Of a stretch of 64,000 nt of DNA, positions 9,090 to 17,805 are shown piece after piece. How positions within the stretch are numbered: position 1 is the stretch's first letter; each line of letters opens with the position of its first letter. The translations under genes were made by a program, and so were the position numbers. The notes below the pieces were generated by a model. It did no database searches and was not told the DNA's origin. It saw only the letters and a program-made list of their open reading frames with translations. This DNA is from Paenibacillus sp. FSL R5-0490 (GTDB lineage Bacteria; Bacillota; Bacilli; Bacillales; Cytobacillaceae). The stretch is from positions 144,086-208,085 of the forward strand of contig NZ_MRTQ01000005.1 in the NCBI RefSeq assembly GCF_001956215.1, given 5' to 3'.

Positions 9090-9725
9090 ATGAACGATAA
9101 GCTGCATGCATATATAGAGGAAATAATACCTGAAAGACCCCAGTTACTGGACAAAATGGAGCAGTACGCCAAGGAGCACAATGTTCCAATTATGGAGCTG
9201 GCAGGAATCGAAGCGATGCTTCAGCTTTTGCGCATTCAAAAACCGAAAATGATACTTGAAGTAGGCACGGCAATCGGCTATTCAGCACTCAGAATGGCGT
9301 TCGCAGTTCCTGAATCGGAAATTGTTACGATTGAACGCGATGCTGAACGTTACCAGCTTGCCGAAAAGTATATAGAAGAAGCCGGGAAAAAGGAGCAAAT
9401 CATCATCATTAAGGGAGATGCCCTGGAAGTCGAGGAAGACGTTGAAAAGCACGGACCCTATGATGCTATATTTATTGATGCAGCAAAAGGCCAATATCAG
9501 CGGTTCTTTGAAATCTATTCACGATTTCTCTCAGATGGCGGCGTGATTATTACAGACAATGTCCTTTTCAAAGGCCTTGTGTGTGAAGCAGATATTGAAA
9601 ATAAACGTATCCGGAATATGGTAAGAAAAATTGATGTGTTTAATAAATGGTTAATGAGTCATCCTGAATATCATACAGTTATTTTGCCTGTTGGGGATGG
9701 CGTGGCAATTAGTAAAAAGAGGTGA
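9090..9725 (+). CDS. trmR: tRNA 5-hydroxyuridine methyltransferase TrmR (YrrM)
   Basis: 211 aa class I O-methyltransferase: ILEVGTAIGYSALRMA is the SAM-binding loop and YDAIFIDAAKGQY plus DNVLFKGLV are the metal/substrate motifs of the family 3 (COMT-like) O-methyltransferases. The B. subtilis orthologue methylates 5-hydroxyuridine at tRNA position 34 to 5-methoxyuridine. The neighbours trhP1 and trhP2 provide the hydroxyl group, so the three genes encode one pathway; the trhP1 ribosome binding site lies in the trmR end. ATG 9090 and TTG 9087 are both possible; the GAGGTGAT spacing favours neither strongly. Confidence 0.92.
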   Translation: MNDKLHAYIEEIIPERPQLLDKMEQYAKEHNVPIMELAGIEAMLQLLRIQKPKMILEVGTAIGYSALRMAFAVPESEIVTIERDAERYQLAEKYIEEAGKKEQIIIIKGDALEVEEDVEKHGPYDAIFIDAAKGQYQRFFEIYSRFLSDGGVIITDNVLFKGLVCEADIENKRIRNMVRKIDVFNKWLMSHPEYHTVILPVGDGVAISKKR

Positions 9726-9730
9726 TTATA

Positions 9731-10660
9731 ATGAAAAAACCTGAACTGTTGGTAACGCCAACAAGTGTTGAAGATATCGGGCCCCTTGTATCTGCAGGTG
9801 CAGATGCCTTTGTTGTAGGAGAACAGCGATATGGACTGAGACTTGCGGGGGAATTCACGAGGGAAGATGTGAAAGAAGCGGTTGAACTTGCACACAGGCA
9901 TGGAAAGAAAGTGTATGTGGCGATGAACGCTTTATTTCATAATGATAAAGTGCCTGAGCTTGAAGGCTATATCAGTTTTTTAAAAGAAATAAATGCTGAT
10001 GCAGTCATTTTTGGGGATCCGGCTGTGTTAATGGCCGCCCGTTCGGCTGCCCCGGACATGAAGCTCCATTGGAATACAGAAACTACTGCAACAAACTGGT
10101 ATACATGCAACTACTGGGGCAGAAAAGGCGCTAAACGCGCAGTCCTGGCAAGAGAGATTAATATGGATGCCATCATTGAAATGAAAGAAAACGCCGAAGT
10201 GGAAATTGAAGTGCAGGTTCATGGCATGACTGCCATGTTCCAATCAAAGCGCTCCCTGCTGGGCAATTATTATGAATACCAGGGGAAAGCTCTGGAAGTT
10301 GAAAACCGCAAACAGGAAAAAAATATGTTCCTTCACGATAAGGAACGGGAAAATAAATACCCGATTTTCGAAGATGACAATGGCACTCATATCATGAGTC
10401 CTAATGACATCTGCATTATAGATGAACTGCAGGAAATGATTGAAGCGGGCATTGATTCATTTAAAATTGACGGGATATTAAAAACTCCTGAGTATATTAT
10501 TGAAGTGACTAAGCTCTACAGAAAAGCTATTGATCTATGTGTCGAAGACCCGGAACAATACGATGACATAAAAGACGGCCTTCTCACTGAAGTTGAAGAA
10601 ATTCAGCCGGCGAATCGTCCGATTGATACTGGATTCTTCTTCAAAGAAACTGTCTACTGA
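9731..10660 (+). CDS. trhP1: U32-family tRNA hydroxylation protein, short subunit (YrrN/TrhP1)
   Basis: 309 aa peptidase-U32-type protein: KPELLVTPTSVEDIGPLVSA at the start, MHGMTAMFQSKRSLLGNYYE in the middle, GIDSFKIDGILKTPEYIIEV near the C-terminus. Like B. subtilis YrrN it lacks the Cys-rich C-terminal part of its partner YrrO. Genetics in B. subtilis place both in prephenate-dependent 5-hydroxyuridine formation at tRNA U34. ATG 9731 is preceded by AAGAGGTGAT and starts six bases after the trmR stop; a GTG at 9722 in frame is less likely. Confidence 0.9.
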   Translation: MKKPELLVTPTSVEDIGPLVSAGADAFVVGEQRYGLRLAGEFTREDVKEAVELAHRHGKKVYVAMNALFHNDKVPELEGYISFLKEINADAVIFGDPAVLMAARSAAPDMKLHWNTETTATNWYTCNYWGRKGAKRAVLAREINMDAIIEMKENAEVEIEVQVHGMTAMFQSKRSLLGNYYEYQGKALEVENRKQEKNMFLHDKERENKYPIFEDDNGTHIMSPNDICIIDELQEMIEAGIDSFKIDGILKTPEYIIEVTKLYRKAIDLCVEDPEQYDDIKDGLLTEVEEIQPANRPIDTGFFFKETVY

Positions 10661-10696
10661 TTTGACTATATTAAAAAAGAAAGAGGAGGAAGCTCT

Positions 10697-11965
10697 ATGA
10701 CAGCGGTAAAAGAAAAAATTTCCGAAATTGTCAACGGCAAACGGGTTATTGTAAAAAAGCCTGAATTGCTTGCTCCGGCTGGAAACCTTGAAAAGCTGAA
10801 GATTGCCGTTCACTATGGTGCCGACGCTGTGTTTATCGGCGGTCAGGAATACGGCCTTCGTTCAAACGCAGGCAACTTCACTTTTGAAGAGATGAAAGAA
10901 GGCGTCGAATTCGCCAAAAAATACGGAGCGAAGATTTATGTTACAACCAATATTTTTGCTCATAACGAAAATATTGAGGGTCTTGAGGATTATTTGCTGG
11001 GACTTAAAGAAGCAGGAGTTGCAGGAATCATTGTGGCAGATCCGCTGATCATTGAAACCTGCCGCCGTGTTGCACCAGAGATAGAAGTGCATTTAAGCAC
11101 ACAGCAATCCCTCTCCAACTGGAAGGCAGTCGAGTTCTGGAAGGAAGAAGGATTGGAGCGTGTCGTCCTTGCGCGTGAAACAAGTGCGGAAGAAATCAAA
11201 GAAATGAAGGAGAAGGTTGATATTGAAATTGAAACCTTCATTCATGGGGCGATGTGTATAGCATACTCCGGGCGCTGCACACTCAGCAACCATATGACTG
11301 CACGTGATTCCAACAGGGGTGGCTGCTGCCAGTCCTGCCGCTGGGATTATGATTTATATCAGCTTGAAGGAGAAAATGAAGTTCCTTTATACACCGAAGG
11401 AGATGCTCCATTTGCGATGAGTCCTAAAGATCTTAAGCTGATTGAATCCATTCCGCGTATGATTGAATTGGGAATTGACAGTTTAAAAATTGAAGGACGC
11501 ATGAAATCCATCCATTACATTGCAACAGTAGTAAGCGTGTACCGCAAAGTGATTGATGCCTATTGTGCAGATCCGGACAACTTCCAGATTAAGCAGGAAT
11601 GGCTTGAAGAGCTTGATAAATGTGCAAACCGCGAAACAGCGACCGCTTTCTTTGAAGGGGTTCCTGGGTATAAAGAGCAAATGTTTGGAAATCATAGCAA
11701 AAAGACGAATATCGATTTCGTCGGGCTTGTGCTGGATTACAATCCGGAAACACAAATTGTTACCCTTCAGCAGAGAAACAAATTTATGCCTGGAGAGGAA
11801 GTAGAATTCTTCGGCCCTGAAATTGAAAACTTTACACAAGTCATCGATAAAATATGGGATGAAAAAGGCAATGAGCTGGATGCAGCGCGCCATCCGCTTC
11901 AAATTGTTCAATTTAAAGTTGATAAGCCGGTATACCCTGACAACATGATGCGAAAGGAGCTCTAA
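10697..11965 (+). CDS. trhP2: U32-family tRNA hydroxylation protein (YrrO/TrhP2)
   Basis: 422 aa U32 protein homologous to its upstream neighbour: KKPELLAPAGNLEKLKIAVH, GADAVFIGGQEYGLR and the conserved cysteines in MCIAYSGRCTLSNHM and RGGCCQSCRW, which in this family hold an iron-sulfur cluster. A C-terminal beta-barrel segment (GLVLDYNPETQIVTLQQRN) completes it. Acts with TrhP1 in making ho5U34 on tRNA, which TrmR then methylates. ATG with AGAGGAGGAAG; 36-base gap to trhP1, three bases to udk. Confidence 0.93.
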   Translation: MTAVKEKISEIVNGKRVIVKKPELLAPAGNLEKLKIAVHYGADAVFIGGQEYGLRSNAGNFTFEEMKEGVEFAKKYGAKIYVTTNIFAHNENIEGLEDYLLGLKEAGVAGIIVADPLIIETCRRVAPEIEVHLSTQQSLSNWKAVEFWKEEGLERVVLARETSAEEIKEMKEKVDIEIETFIHGAMCIAYSGRCTLSNHMTARDSNRGGCCQSCRWDYDLYQLEGENEVPLYTEGDAPFAMSPKDLKLIESIPRMIELGIDSLKIEGRMKSIHYIATVVSVYRKVIDAYCADPDNFQIKQEWLEELDKCANRETATAFFEGVPGYKEQMFGNHSKKTNIDFVGLVLDYNPETQIVTLQQRNKFMPGEEVEFFGPEIENFTQVIDKIWDEKGNELDAARHPLQIVQFKVDKPVYPDNMMRKEL

Positions 11966-11968
11966 TCA

Positions 11969-12604
11969 ATGAAACGCAAACCCGTTGTAATTGGGGTGGC
12001 CGGCGGTTCCGGCTCAGGAAAAACGAGCGTAACTAAAGCGATTTATGACCGATTCAAAGGGCACTCAATCCTTATGATCGAACAGGATTATTATTATAAG
12101 GATCAGACTCATCTGCCCTTCGAGGAAAGACTGAAGACAAATTATGACCATCCGCTTGCATTTGACAACGACCTGCTTATTGAACATATTGAAAGCCTGC
12201 TGAAATATGAGCCGATAAGAAAGCCTGTATATGATTATGCCATGCATACAAGGTCTGAAGAAGTAATTGAAGTCGAACCAAAGGATGTCATCATCTTAGA
12301 GGGCATTCTGATTCTTGAGGATGAGAGGCTCCGTAATCTGATGGACATGAAATTGTATGTAGATACAGATGCAGACCTGCGGATTATCCGCCGCTTATTC
12401 AGGGATATAAAAGAGCGGGGACGCACCATGGATTCAGTCATTGAACAATATGTAAATGTTGTACGGCCAATGCATAATCAATTTATTGAGCCGACGAAAA
12501 GATATGCTGACATCATTATTCCCGAAGGCGGGCATAATTACGTTGCCATCGATTTAATGGTCACAAAAATTCAAACAATTCTTGAACAAAAGTCATTTTT
12601 ATGA
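11969..12604 (+). CDS. udk: Uridine kinase
   Basis: 211 aa, typical length. P-loop [13 protein letters not shown] at residues 8-20, EQDYYYKDQ with the substrate-binding acid, and a lid segment [18 protein letters not shown]. Phosphorylates uridine and cytidine with ATP or GTP in pyrimidine salvage. ATG is preceded by AAAGGAGCT, which lies inside the trhP2 end, so it is the last gene of the trmR-trhP1-trhP2-udk operon. A weak hairpin stands 130 bases downstream. Confidence 0.96.
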   Translation: MKRKPVVIGVAGGSGSGKTSVTKAIYDRFKGHSILMIEQDYYYKDQTHLPFEERLKTNYDHPLAFDNDLLIEHIESLLKYEPIRKPVYDYAMHTRSEEVIEVEPKDVIILEGILILEDERLRNLMDMKLYVDTDADLRIIRRLFRDIKERGRTMDSVIEQYVNVVRPMHNQFIEPTKRYADIIIPEGGHNYVAIDLMVTKIQTILEQKSFL

Positions 12605-12736
12605 AACAATAGCATTGAAAATGTTCTATAGGACTTATCCTTTTACCGAGTGGCTTTTTAAGATCTATTGCTTGTCGCGGTTCAATATAACCGTCACCTA
12701 AATCTTCCAAAGCCGGTCAATATAAAAAGATGATCT

Positions 12737-12761
12737 GCGCGCCCTTTAACAAAGGACGCGC
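12737..12761 (+). terminator. Hairpin between udk and greA, possible terminator
   Basis: GCGCGCCCTTT / AAAGGACGCGC with one internal mismatch and a four-base loop. It is stable, but the following sequence (TCCTGTTCATTTTC) is only a modest T-run. Confidence 0.5.
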
Positions 12762-12812
12762 TCCTGTTCATTTTCTTGAAAATATGATAAAAAGAAGTAC
12801 ATACATTATAGA

Positions 12813-12835
12813 ACACATCCTTTTAGAGGATGTGT
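12813..12835 (+). promoter_or_regulatory. Leader hairpin directly upstream of greA
   Basis: Perfect 8-bp stem ACACATCC / GGATGTGT with a 7-base loop, five bases before the greA ribosome binding site GAAGGAGTG at 12841. A possible promoter (TTGAAA 12776, poor -10 near 12804) would start the RNA at or just before it. Could stabilise or regulate the message. Confidence 0.45.
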
Positions 12836-12855
12836 AATTCGAAGGAGTGAAGGTT

Positions 12856-13332
12856 TTGGCTACAGAAAAGGTTTTCCCAATGACACAGGCAGGTAAAGAA
12901 AAACTTGAGCAGGAACTTGAATACTTAAAATCGGTTAAACGCAAAGAAGTGGTTGAACGTATAAAAATCGCAAGAAGCTTCGGAGATCTTTCCGAGAACT
13001 CGGAATATGATTCAGCAAAAGAAGAACAGGCATTTGTTGAGGGCCGGATTACCACTCTTGAAAATATGATCCGCAATGCAAAAATCATTCAAGAAGAAGA
13101 AATGGCCGGAGATATTGTGGGTCTTGGCCGTTCCGTTACGTTCGTAGAGCTTCCGGATGGTGACGAGGAAACTTACACTATCGTAGGAAGTGCAGAGGCG
13201 GATCCTTTTGAAGGAAAAATCTCTAATGATTCTCCAATTGCCAAGAGCCTGATGGGCCGCACAGTTGGAGACGAAGTTACTGTTCAGACTCCTGGAGGAG
13301 AAATGAACGTACGCATTGTTTCCATTAAATAA
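12856..13332 (+). CDS. greA: Transcription elongation factor GreA
   Basis: 158 aa. N-terminal coiled-coil with [20 protein letters not shown] and the tip residues in [21 protein letters not shown]-terminal domain with [20 protein letters not shown] and [20 protein letters not shown]. It enters the RNA polymerase secondary channel and stimulates cleavage of backtracked RNA. TTG 12856 starts [10 protein letters not shown] as in B. subtilis and fits AAGGAGTG at 12843-12849; the in-frame GTG at 12847 overlaps that site. The downstream terminator overlaps the pbpI ribosome binding site. Confidence 0.95.
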   Translation: MATEKVFPMTQAGKEKLEQELEYLKSVKRKEVVERIKIARSFGDLSENSEYDSAKEEQAFVEGRITTLENMIRNAKIIQEEEMAGDIVGLGRSVTFVELPDGDEETYTIVGSAEADPFEGKISNDSPIAKSLMGRTVGDEVTVQTPGGEMNVRIVSIK

Positions 13333-13356
13333 GAATAGCTGGTTTGAAATCAGAAA

Positions 13357-13388
13357 ACCTCGTCAAGACTTTTGACGAGGTGTTTTTT
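13357..13388 (+). terminator. greA terminator that contains the pbpI ribosome binding site
   Basis: Perfect 10-bp stem ACCTCGTCAA / TTGACGAGGT with a 5-base loop and GTTTTTT. The 3' arm holds CGAGGTG (13376-13382), the only ribosome binding site for pbpI, whose ATG is the very next base after the T-run. Confidence 0.85.
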
Positions 13389-15182
13389 ATGTGGAGAAGA
13401 AGAGCAGTTGGCTGGCTAATCGTTAGTTTCATAGTCCTTTGCTTTCTTATGGGAAGGCTGATACAGCTGCAGCTTGTTTCAACAGAGCATTTTACAGGCA
13501 GGGAAATCAATCTTTTGGAAGCGAGTGTCCGTCAGCGCTCCCAGGAAATGATTATCGATGCCGGGAGAGGGGATTTTCTTGACCGCAGCGGTAATCCCAT
13601 GACATTTGAAAATAAATCTGTTCTTATATTATTCCCTTTCCTCGCAAGAATGGATTGGGATATAAAAAAGATATCTGAAATTACGGGTGCTTCGGAGTAT
13701 TCTCTGCGGCATTCTGTTGAGAATGCAAAAGAACCTTTTGCATTTGGGAGCCCGGAGCCCATTCAGCTGTCTTACGATCAAATGGAGAAAATCAATGACT
13801 TGAAAATTCCGGGTGTCTTTGCTGTTGAGAAGAAATACAGCCGTTCCGAGAAACCTGCATCCCAGCTAATCGGAATTACCGGTCAGAATCAGGCCGTCCT
13901 TAAAGAAAGGTACCCGGACAAAGATCTGTCTTCCGACACAATGATCGGCATTACCGGCATGGAAAAGAGCTTTGATGAATTTCTGCTTCCTGAAGGGGCT
14001 TCAAAACTTGTTTATCATGTGGATGGAACTGGAGGACCCCTTTTTGGCATTGATGTAAAATATGTTGAGCCGGCAAATCCCTTTTATCCGGTCAATATTA
14101 GGACAACTTTGGACTATGATTTACAGATGATGGCTGAAAAATTGGCGGATCAGCATGGGATTCAAAAAGGCGGTATTGTCCTGCTTGATATAGAGACTAA
14201 TTCAATTTTGGCAATGGTGTCGCGTCCATCCCTTAATAAACATAATCCATTTGATGAAGAAAGCAGAGGGACGATTAATCATATGATTAAACAGCAGATC
14301 ATGGGATCGGTTTTTAAAACGGTAGTGGCAGCAGCCGCAATTGACCATGGTCTGGACGACCCTAAGAGGCAATTTGACTGCAGCAGGAAAATAAACGGGG
14401 AACCGGATCTTAAATATCAGCATGGCATGCTGAATTTTGACGAGAGCTTTGCCAGGAGCTGTAATAATACATTTGCATCCATTGCTAAGGAGTTAAAAGA
14501 TATTAACCCGGATCTCCTTGAGGAGTATGCAGACAAACTGTCATTAATAGGTCCTGTAAGCTGGGAGGGAGATATTTATCACTTCAGCGATTTTAAACAG
14601 CTTCAGGACGAAGAAAAAGGACGGGTGTTTCTGTCTGAAGATGCTAAAAAAGACAGTAATTTTGCAGGTCTGACAGGAATTGGACAGCATGAAGTGAGAG
14701 CTACTCCAATAGCTGTTGCTAACATGATGGCAACTATAGCCAGAGGAGGAGAGAAAGAAATGGTCCGGGTTGCTTCAGAAATAGAATATAAAAACAGTAC
14801 ATCCCTAATAGAATTCGAGAAACAGAAGCTGCAGGGAGAAATAATTGCCCCGTTTACCGCTATGAAGCTTCAAAGGCTGCTAAGGGAAGTGGTAATCAAT
14901 GAAGAAGGGACCGGCCGCTGGTTTAAAGAACTTCCTTACGAAGTTGCAGGGAAATCCGGCACTGCCGAAACGGGTATAATGGCAGATGGAAAGCAGCTTC
15001 ACAATAAATGGTTCGCGGGTTATTTTCCATATAAAAATCCAAAATATGCCCTTGTAACTGTAAATCTGGAGGTTACTGAAGACACTGGAGGCGTGAATCC
15101 GCTCTTTGCTGATATCGTCAAAGAAGTCTATAACTATAATCATAAACAAAAAACTCCTCCATTGGGCTCTGCAGACCAGTAA
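13389..15182 (+). CDS. pbpI: Class B penicillin-binding protein, PbpI (YrrR) type
   Basis: 597 aa. One N-terminal membrane helix (about residues 8-28), a PBP dimerisation domain, then the transpeptidase domain with the three active-site motifs: SVFK (SxxK) in QIMGSVFKTVVAA, SCN in ARSCNNTFASIA, and KSGTAE. It cross-links peptidoglycan; B. subtilis PbpI is a sporulation-associated enzyme of this locus. The start at 13389 follows CGAGGTG, which lies in the 3' arm of the greA terminator, so translation from greA read-through RNA would be suppressed. A promoter of its own was not recognised. Confidence 0.9.
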   Translation: MWRRRAVGWLIVSFIVLCFLMGRLIQLQLVSTEHFTGREINLLEASVRQRSQEMIIDAGRGDFLDRSGNPMTFENKSVLILFPFLARMDWDIKKISEITGASEYSLRHSVENAKEPFAFGSPEPIQLSYDQMEKINDLKIPGVFAVEKKYSRSEKPASQLIGITGQNQAVLKERYPDKDLSSDTMIGITGMEKSFDEFLLPEGASKLVYHVDGTGGPLFGIDVKYVEPANPFYPVNIRTTLDYDLQMMAEKLADQHGIQKGGIVLLDIETNSILAMVSRPSLNKHNPFDEESRGTINHMIKQQIMGSVFKTVVAAAAIDHGLDDPKRQFDCSRKINGEPDLKYQHGMLNFDESFARSCNNTFASIAKELKDINPDLLEEYADKLSLIGPVSWEGDIYHFSDFKQLQDEEKGRVFLSEDAKKDSNFAGLTGIGQHEVRATPIAVANMMATIARGGEKEMVRVASEIEYKNSTSLIEFEKQKLQGEIIAPFTAMKLQRLLREVVINEEGTGRWFKELPYEVAGKSGTAETGIMADGKQLHNKWFAGYFPYKNPKYALVTVNLEVTEDTGGVNPLFADIVKEVYNYNHKQKTPPLGSADQ

Positions 15183-15406
15183 ACAAATATGGTATAGTGT
15201 AACTTTCCATATGCTGCTGTCGTCCATTTAATTGCCGGTAGTACATGTGACAATAGGTTATTTCTTTTAAGATAACCTGATTCCATGTTAGAATGTTGAC
15301 AGCCGCTGTTTGGGATATAGCCCGCGGGCAGACGGCTGGGGTAATAATTTCTACTCATTTTTTATTATGCCTATAAGTCTGATAACAGATTGGGGAGGAG
15401 AAAGTC

Positions 15407-16075
15407 TTGAAAGGGAATAACAGAGAATCCCGTTTTGGAAAACGGGAAAAAAGAAAAAAAACCAATATTATCTTAAATAGCCTTATTGCACTTGTCATCA
15501 TCCTTATTATTGTTGTATCAGCCAAAATATTCTTTGGCGGTAATAATAATGACCAGGCACTTCCTGCCGATGAACAGACGGCATCGGAATCGAAGCAAAA
15601 TGAGAAAAACAAGGAAGATAAGGGCAATGATATAGAGCAAAACAAGGATAAAGACGTAGAGAAAGCAGATAAAGAGTCTGAAGAAGAAGAAAAAGAAACA
15701 GAAGAGAAGGCTGAAAAGGAACCTGAAGAAGATAAAGAACAAGTCGTAACAGAAGGCGGAAGCGGGCCTGACGTTGAAAAAACGATTGAAAATCCAGCAT
15801 GGAAACCAGTGGGAACCTCTCAAACCGGAGAGCATACTGCTGTCTACGATCAAAATCATGCAGATTGGCAGGAAATGCTCAGTGCCATTTCTTATGCTAC
15901 AGGTGTTGATCAGGGGAATATGACTGTTTGGTTCCTTGGAAATAATGGGCCCAACAGCTCTGTTGGGACAATTTCCACAAAAGATCAAAGTGAAAAGTAC
16001 CGTGTCTATATAGACTGGGTTGACGGAGAAGGATGGAAGCCATCCAGGGTAGAGGTCTTAAATGAAATAAATTAG
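15407..16075 (+). CDS. yrrS: YrrS family protein (DUF1510)
   Basis: 222 aa: a basic N-terminus, one membrane helix (about residues 24-44, LIALVIILIIVVSAKIFFGG), a long low-complexity Glu/Lys/Asp linker (about 55-125) and a globular extracytoplasmic C-terminal domain starting near NPAWKPVGTSQTGEHTAVYD. This is the DUF1510/YrrS layout; in B. subtilis it sits beside pbpI, suggesting a wall-related partner, but function is unknown. TTG start after GGGGAGGAG. The 224-base gap before it holds a hairpin GGTTATCTT-like repeat near 15256-15277 and no gene. Confidence 0.88.
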   Translation: MKGNNRESRFGKREKRKKTNIILNSLIALVIILIIVVSAKIFFGGNNNDQALPADEQTASESKQNEKNKEDKGNDIEQNKDKDVEKADKESEEEEKETEEKAEKEPEEDKEQVVTEGGSGPDVEKTIENPAWKPVGTSQTGEHTAVYDQNHADWQEMLSAISYATGVDQGNMTVWFLGNNGPNSSVGTISTKDQSEKYRVYIDWVDGEGWKPSRVEVLNEIN

Positions 16076-16078
16076 TTA

Positions 16079-16109
16079 ATAAGGACGCCGAGGCGTCCTT
16101 ATTTTTTTG
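16079..16109. terminator. Bidirectional terminator between yrrS and yrzA
   Basis: ATAAGGACGCC / GGCGTCCTTAT stem with a two-base loop and T-run on the plus side; the A-rich left flank allows it to serve the minus-strand gene as well. Confidence 0.9.
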
Positions 16110-16308
16110 CTTTATAGTGGACCGCTGCCGAGAAGTAAGTCTTTCCATTCTCATCAAGATGCATTTGATGCGATACGTGGTGGACAGATAAAAGGATGGC
16201 TTTATTATGCTCAATCTGTAAATTTATCTTCTTTTCAAGCTCCTTTAAAGTAGGAGCCTCATAAAACTCAACCTTATCTTCTATCAAATCAAACTGGAAA
16301 TTCATCAT
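16099..16308 (-). CDS. yrzA: DUF2536 family protein (YrzA)
   Basis: 69 aa small soluble protein, starting MMNFQFDLIEDKVEFYEAPT, with a helical TLKELEKKINLQIEHNKAIL segment and a C-terminal strand pair ending FSAAVHYKAKK. The size, sequence style and place between yrrS and mtnN match YrzA of B. subtilis. Function unknown. The ribosome binding site is AAAGGGGG upstream of tandem ATG codons at 16308 and 16305. Its stop codon lies in the T-run of the shared terminator. Confidence 0.75.
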   Translation of the reverse strand: MMNFQFDLIEDKVEFYEAPTLKELEKKINLQIEHNKAILLSVHHVSHQMHLDENGKTYFSAAVHYKAKK

Positions 16309-16519
16309 AATTCCCCCTTTCCTTCGATACTATCTTTTATTTTATGGGGTGAGTTTTAGTCTGGCAACTTTCAAAACCTGAGAGGTTAATGCTTGAATTA
16401 TTTACGAAAATGGCAAACATCCCGTCTATGATGGTAGAATAGAGTTTGCATAAATCATATGGGCATGCTAATACCATGAATGTAATCAAAGCATAGAAAA
16501 ATCAGAAAGAGGTTTTAAA

Positions 16520-17224
16520 ATGAAAATAGCTATTATTGGAGCAATGGAAGAGGAAGTTACTTTACTTAGAGATAAAATAGAAGATAAGCAACAGGATACC
16601 ATTGCCGGATGCGAGTTTACAGCAGGAAAAATGAATGGTGCGGATGTTGTGCTGCTCCGTTCTGGAATAGGCAAAGTGAATGCAGCCATGTCGACTGCCA
16701 TTCTTTTGGAGCGGTACAAGCCGGATTATGTCATTAACACCGGTTCAGCTGGAGGATTTAATCCTGAACTGAATGTGGGAGATACGGTAATTTCGACTGA
16801 GGTTAGACATCATGATGTAGACGTTACCGCTTTTGGCTACGAATATGGCCAGGTACCTCAATTGCCGGCAGCATTCGAAGCCGATCACAGCCTCGTGCAG
16901 GTTGCTGAAGCATGCGCCAGGGAAATCGGGGATATCCAGGTTGTAAGAGGGTTAATTGCAACAGGTGACTCCTTTATGAGTGATCCTGCAAGAGTGGATT
17001 ATATCCGTGATAAATTTACAGACCTTCAGGCAGTAGAAATGGAAGCTGCAGCGGTAGCTCAGGTTGCTCATCAGTTTGAGACTCCTTTTGTTGTCATCCG
17101 TGCCCTGTCAGACATTGCAGGAAAAGAATCCGATGTTACATTTGAACAATTTTTGGAGAAGGCAGCACTTCATTCTGCTACACTCGTAATGAAGATAGTA
17201 GATGCCCTTAAGAATAACAAATAA
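16520..17224 (+). CDS. mtnN: 5'-methylthioadenosine/S-adenosylhomocysteine nucleosidase
   Basis: 234 aa, full length. [20 protein letters not shown] has the catalytic Glu region, [20 protein letters not shown] and [15 protein letters not shown] are the purine- and ribose-binding blocks, and [11 protein letters not shown] carries the catalytic Asp. It hydrolyses MTA and SAH, removing by-products of SAM use. ATG with AAGAGG. In B. subtilis it lies in yrrT-mtnN-mccA-mccB-yrhC; here yrrT, mccA and mccB are absent and it is followed only by a terminator and yrhC. Confidence 0.96.
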   Translation: MKIAIIGAMEEEVTLLRDKIEDKQQDTIAGCEFTAGKMNGADVVLLRSGIGKVNAAMSTAILLERYKPDYVINTGSAGGFNPELNVGDTVISTEVRHHDVDVTAFGYEYGQVPQLPAAFEADHSLVQVAEACAREIGDIQVVRGLIATGDSFMSDPARVDYIRDKFTDLQAVEMEAAAVAQVAHQFETPFVVIRALSDIAGKESDVTFEQFLEKAALHSATLVMKIVDALKNNK

Positions 17225-17228
17225 CTTT

Positions 17229-17258
17229 AAAAAGGGATAATCTTTTCCCTTTTTTTCC
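17229..17258 (+). terminator. Terminator of mtnN
   Basis: AAAAAGGGA / TCCCTTTTT type hairpin with a run of seven T, four bases after the stop codon. Confidence 0.85.
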
Positions 17259-17340
17259 TATCTTACATTATTTACATCACCTTCAAACTTGCTAAGTATG
17301 TTAAAGTAGAAATATAGTCTTTCTTAGAAGGTGATAATAC

Positions 17341-17601
17341 ATGATGAACGAAGCAAAGCACTTATATCAAAAAATGGTTGATTTCAAGCGGTTTGCAATT
17401 TCATTGCTCGCTGTCGGATCGTTTTTTTACATTGGTTTAATTATCCCTGACACTGCCAATACAGTTTCTGATTTATATATAATGGCTGGATCTTCTTCAG
17501 CTTTCCTTATAGGCTCAATCCTTTTCTTTATCCTTTCCAAACGATGCAGAACGAAATTGAATGAAAAAGATGAAGGCCAGGAATACCTCATGAGAAAATA
17601 A
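17341..17601 (+). CDS. yrhC: YrhC-like small membrane protein
   Basis: 86 aa with two membrane segments (about residues 18-40 FAISLLAVGSFFYIGLIIP and 48-70 LYIMAGSSSAFLIGSILFFI) and a short charged tail. This architecture and its position downstream of mtnN match YrhC of Bacillus; function unknown. AAGGTGAT precedes ATG 17341 and ATG 17344; either may be used. It has its own downstream terminator and is separated from mtnN by another, so it is probably transcribed alone. Confidence 0.75.
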   Translation: MMNEAKHLYQKMVDFKRFAISLLAVGSFFYIGLIIPDTANTVSDLYIMAGSSSAFLIGSILFFILSKRCRTKLNEKDEGQEYLMRK

Positions 17602-17609
17602 GTAAAATC

Positions 17610-17636
17610 AACGCCCGGATTTCCGGGCGTTTTTTT
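17610..17636 (+). terminator. Terminator of yrhC
   Basis: AACGCCCGG / CCGGGCGTT hairpin with a 3-base loop and TTTTTT. Confidence 0.93.
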
Positions 17637-17674
17637 CATAAATTAAAATTTTTAATAAAAGTGAATAAAAAAGG

Positions 17675-17703
17675 TTTACAAACTGCATAATCGTGGATAT
17701 AAT
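17675..17703 (+). promoter_or_regulatory. Strong sigma-A promoter of the short-ORF cluster
   Basis: TTTACA at 17675-17680, a 17-base spacer and perfect TATAAT at 17698-17703. It lies just ahead of the 26-codon ORF at 17745. Confidence 0.8.
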
Positions 17704-17732
17704 TACCAGTGTAAGTGAAAATTCTAAAAAGG

Positions 17733-17805
17733 AGGTCGAATGAAATGATGTTAACTGCAATTGTATTAGAAACACAGCTAAATAAATATTGTACAAATTC
17801 GACCT
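17733..17805 (+). promoter_or_regulatory. Inverted repeat able to mask the ribosome binding site of the 26-aa ORF
   Basis: AGGTCGAAT at 17733-17741, overlapping AAGGAGG (17729-17735) and the first ATG, is a perfect 9-bp complement of ATTCGACCT at 17797-17805 inside the ORF. In RNA the two can pair across 55 bases and close off the ribosome binding site. A ribosome in the ORF would unwind the 3' arm, so translation could keep itself open. Confidence 0.6.
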
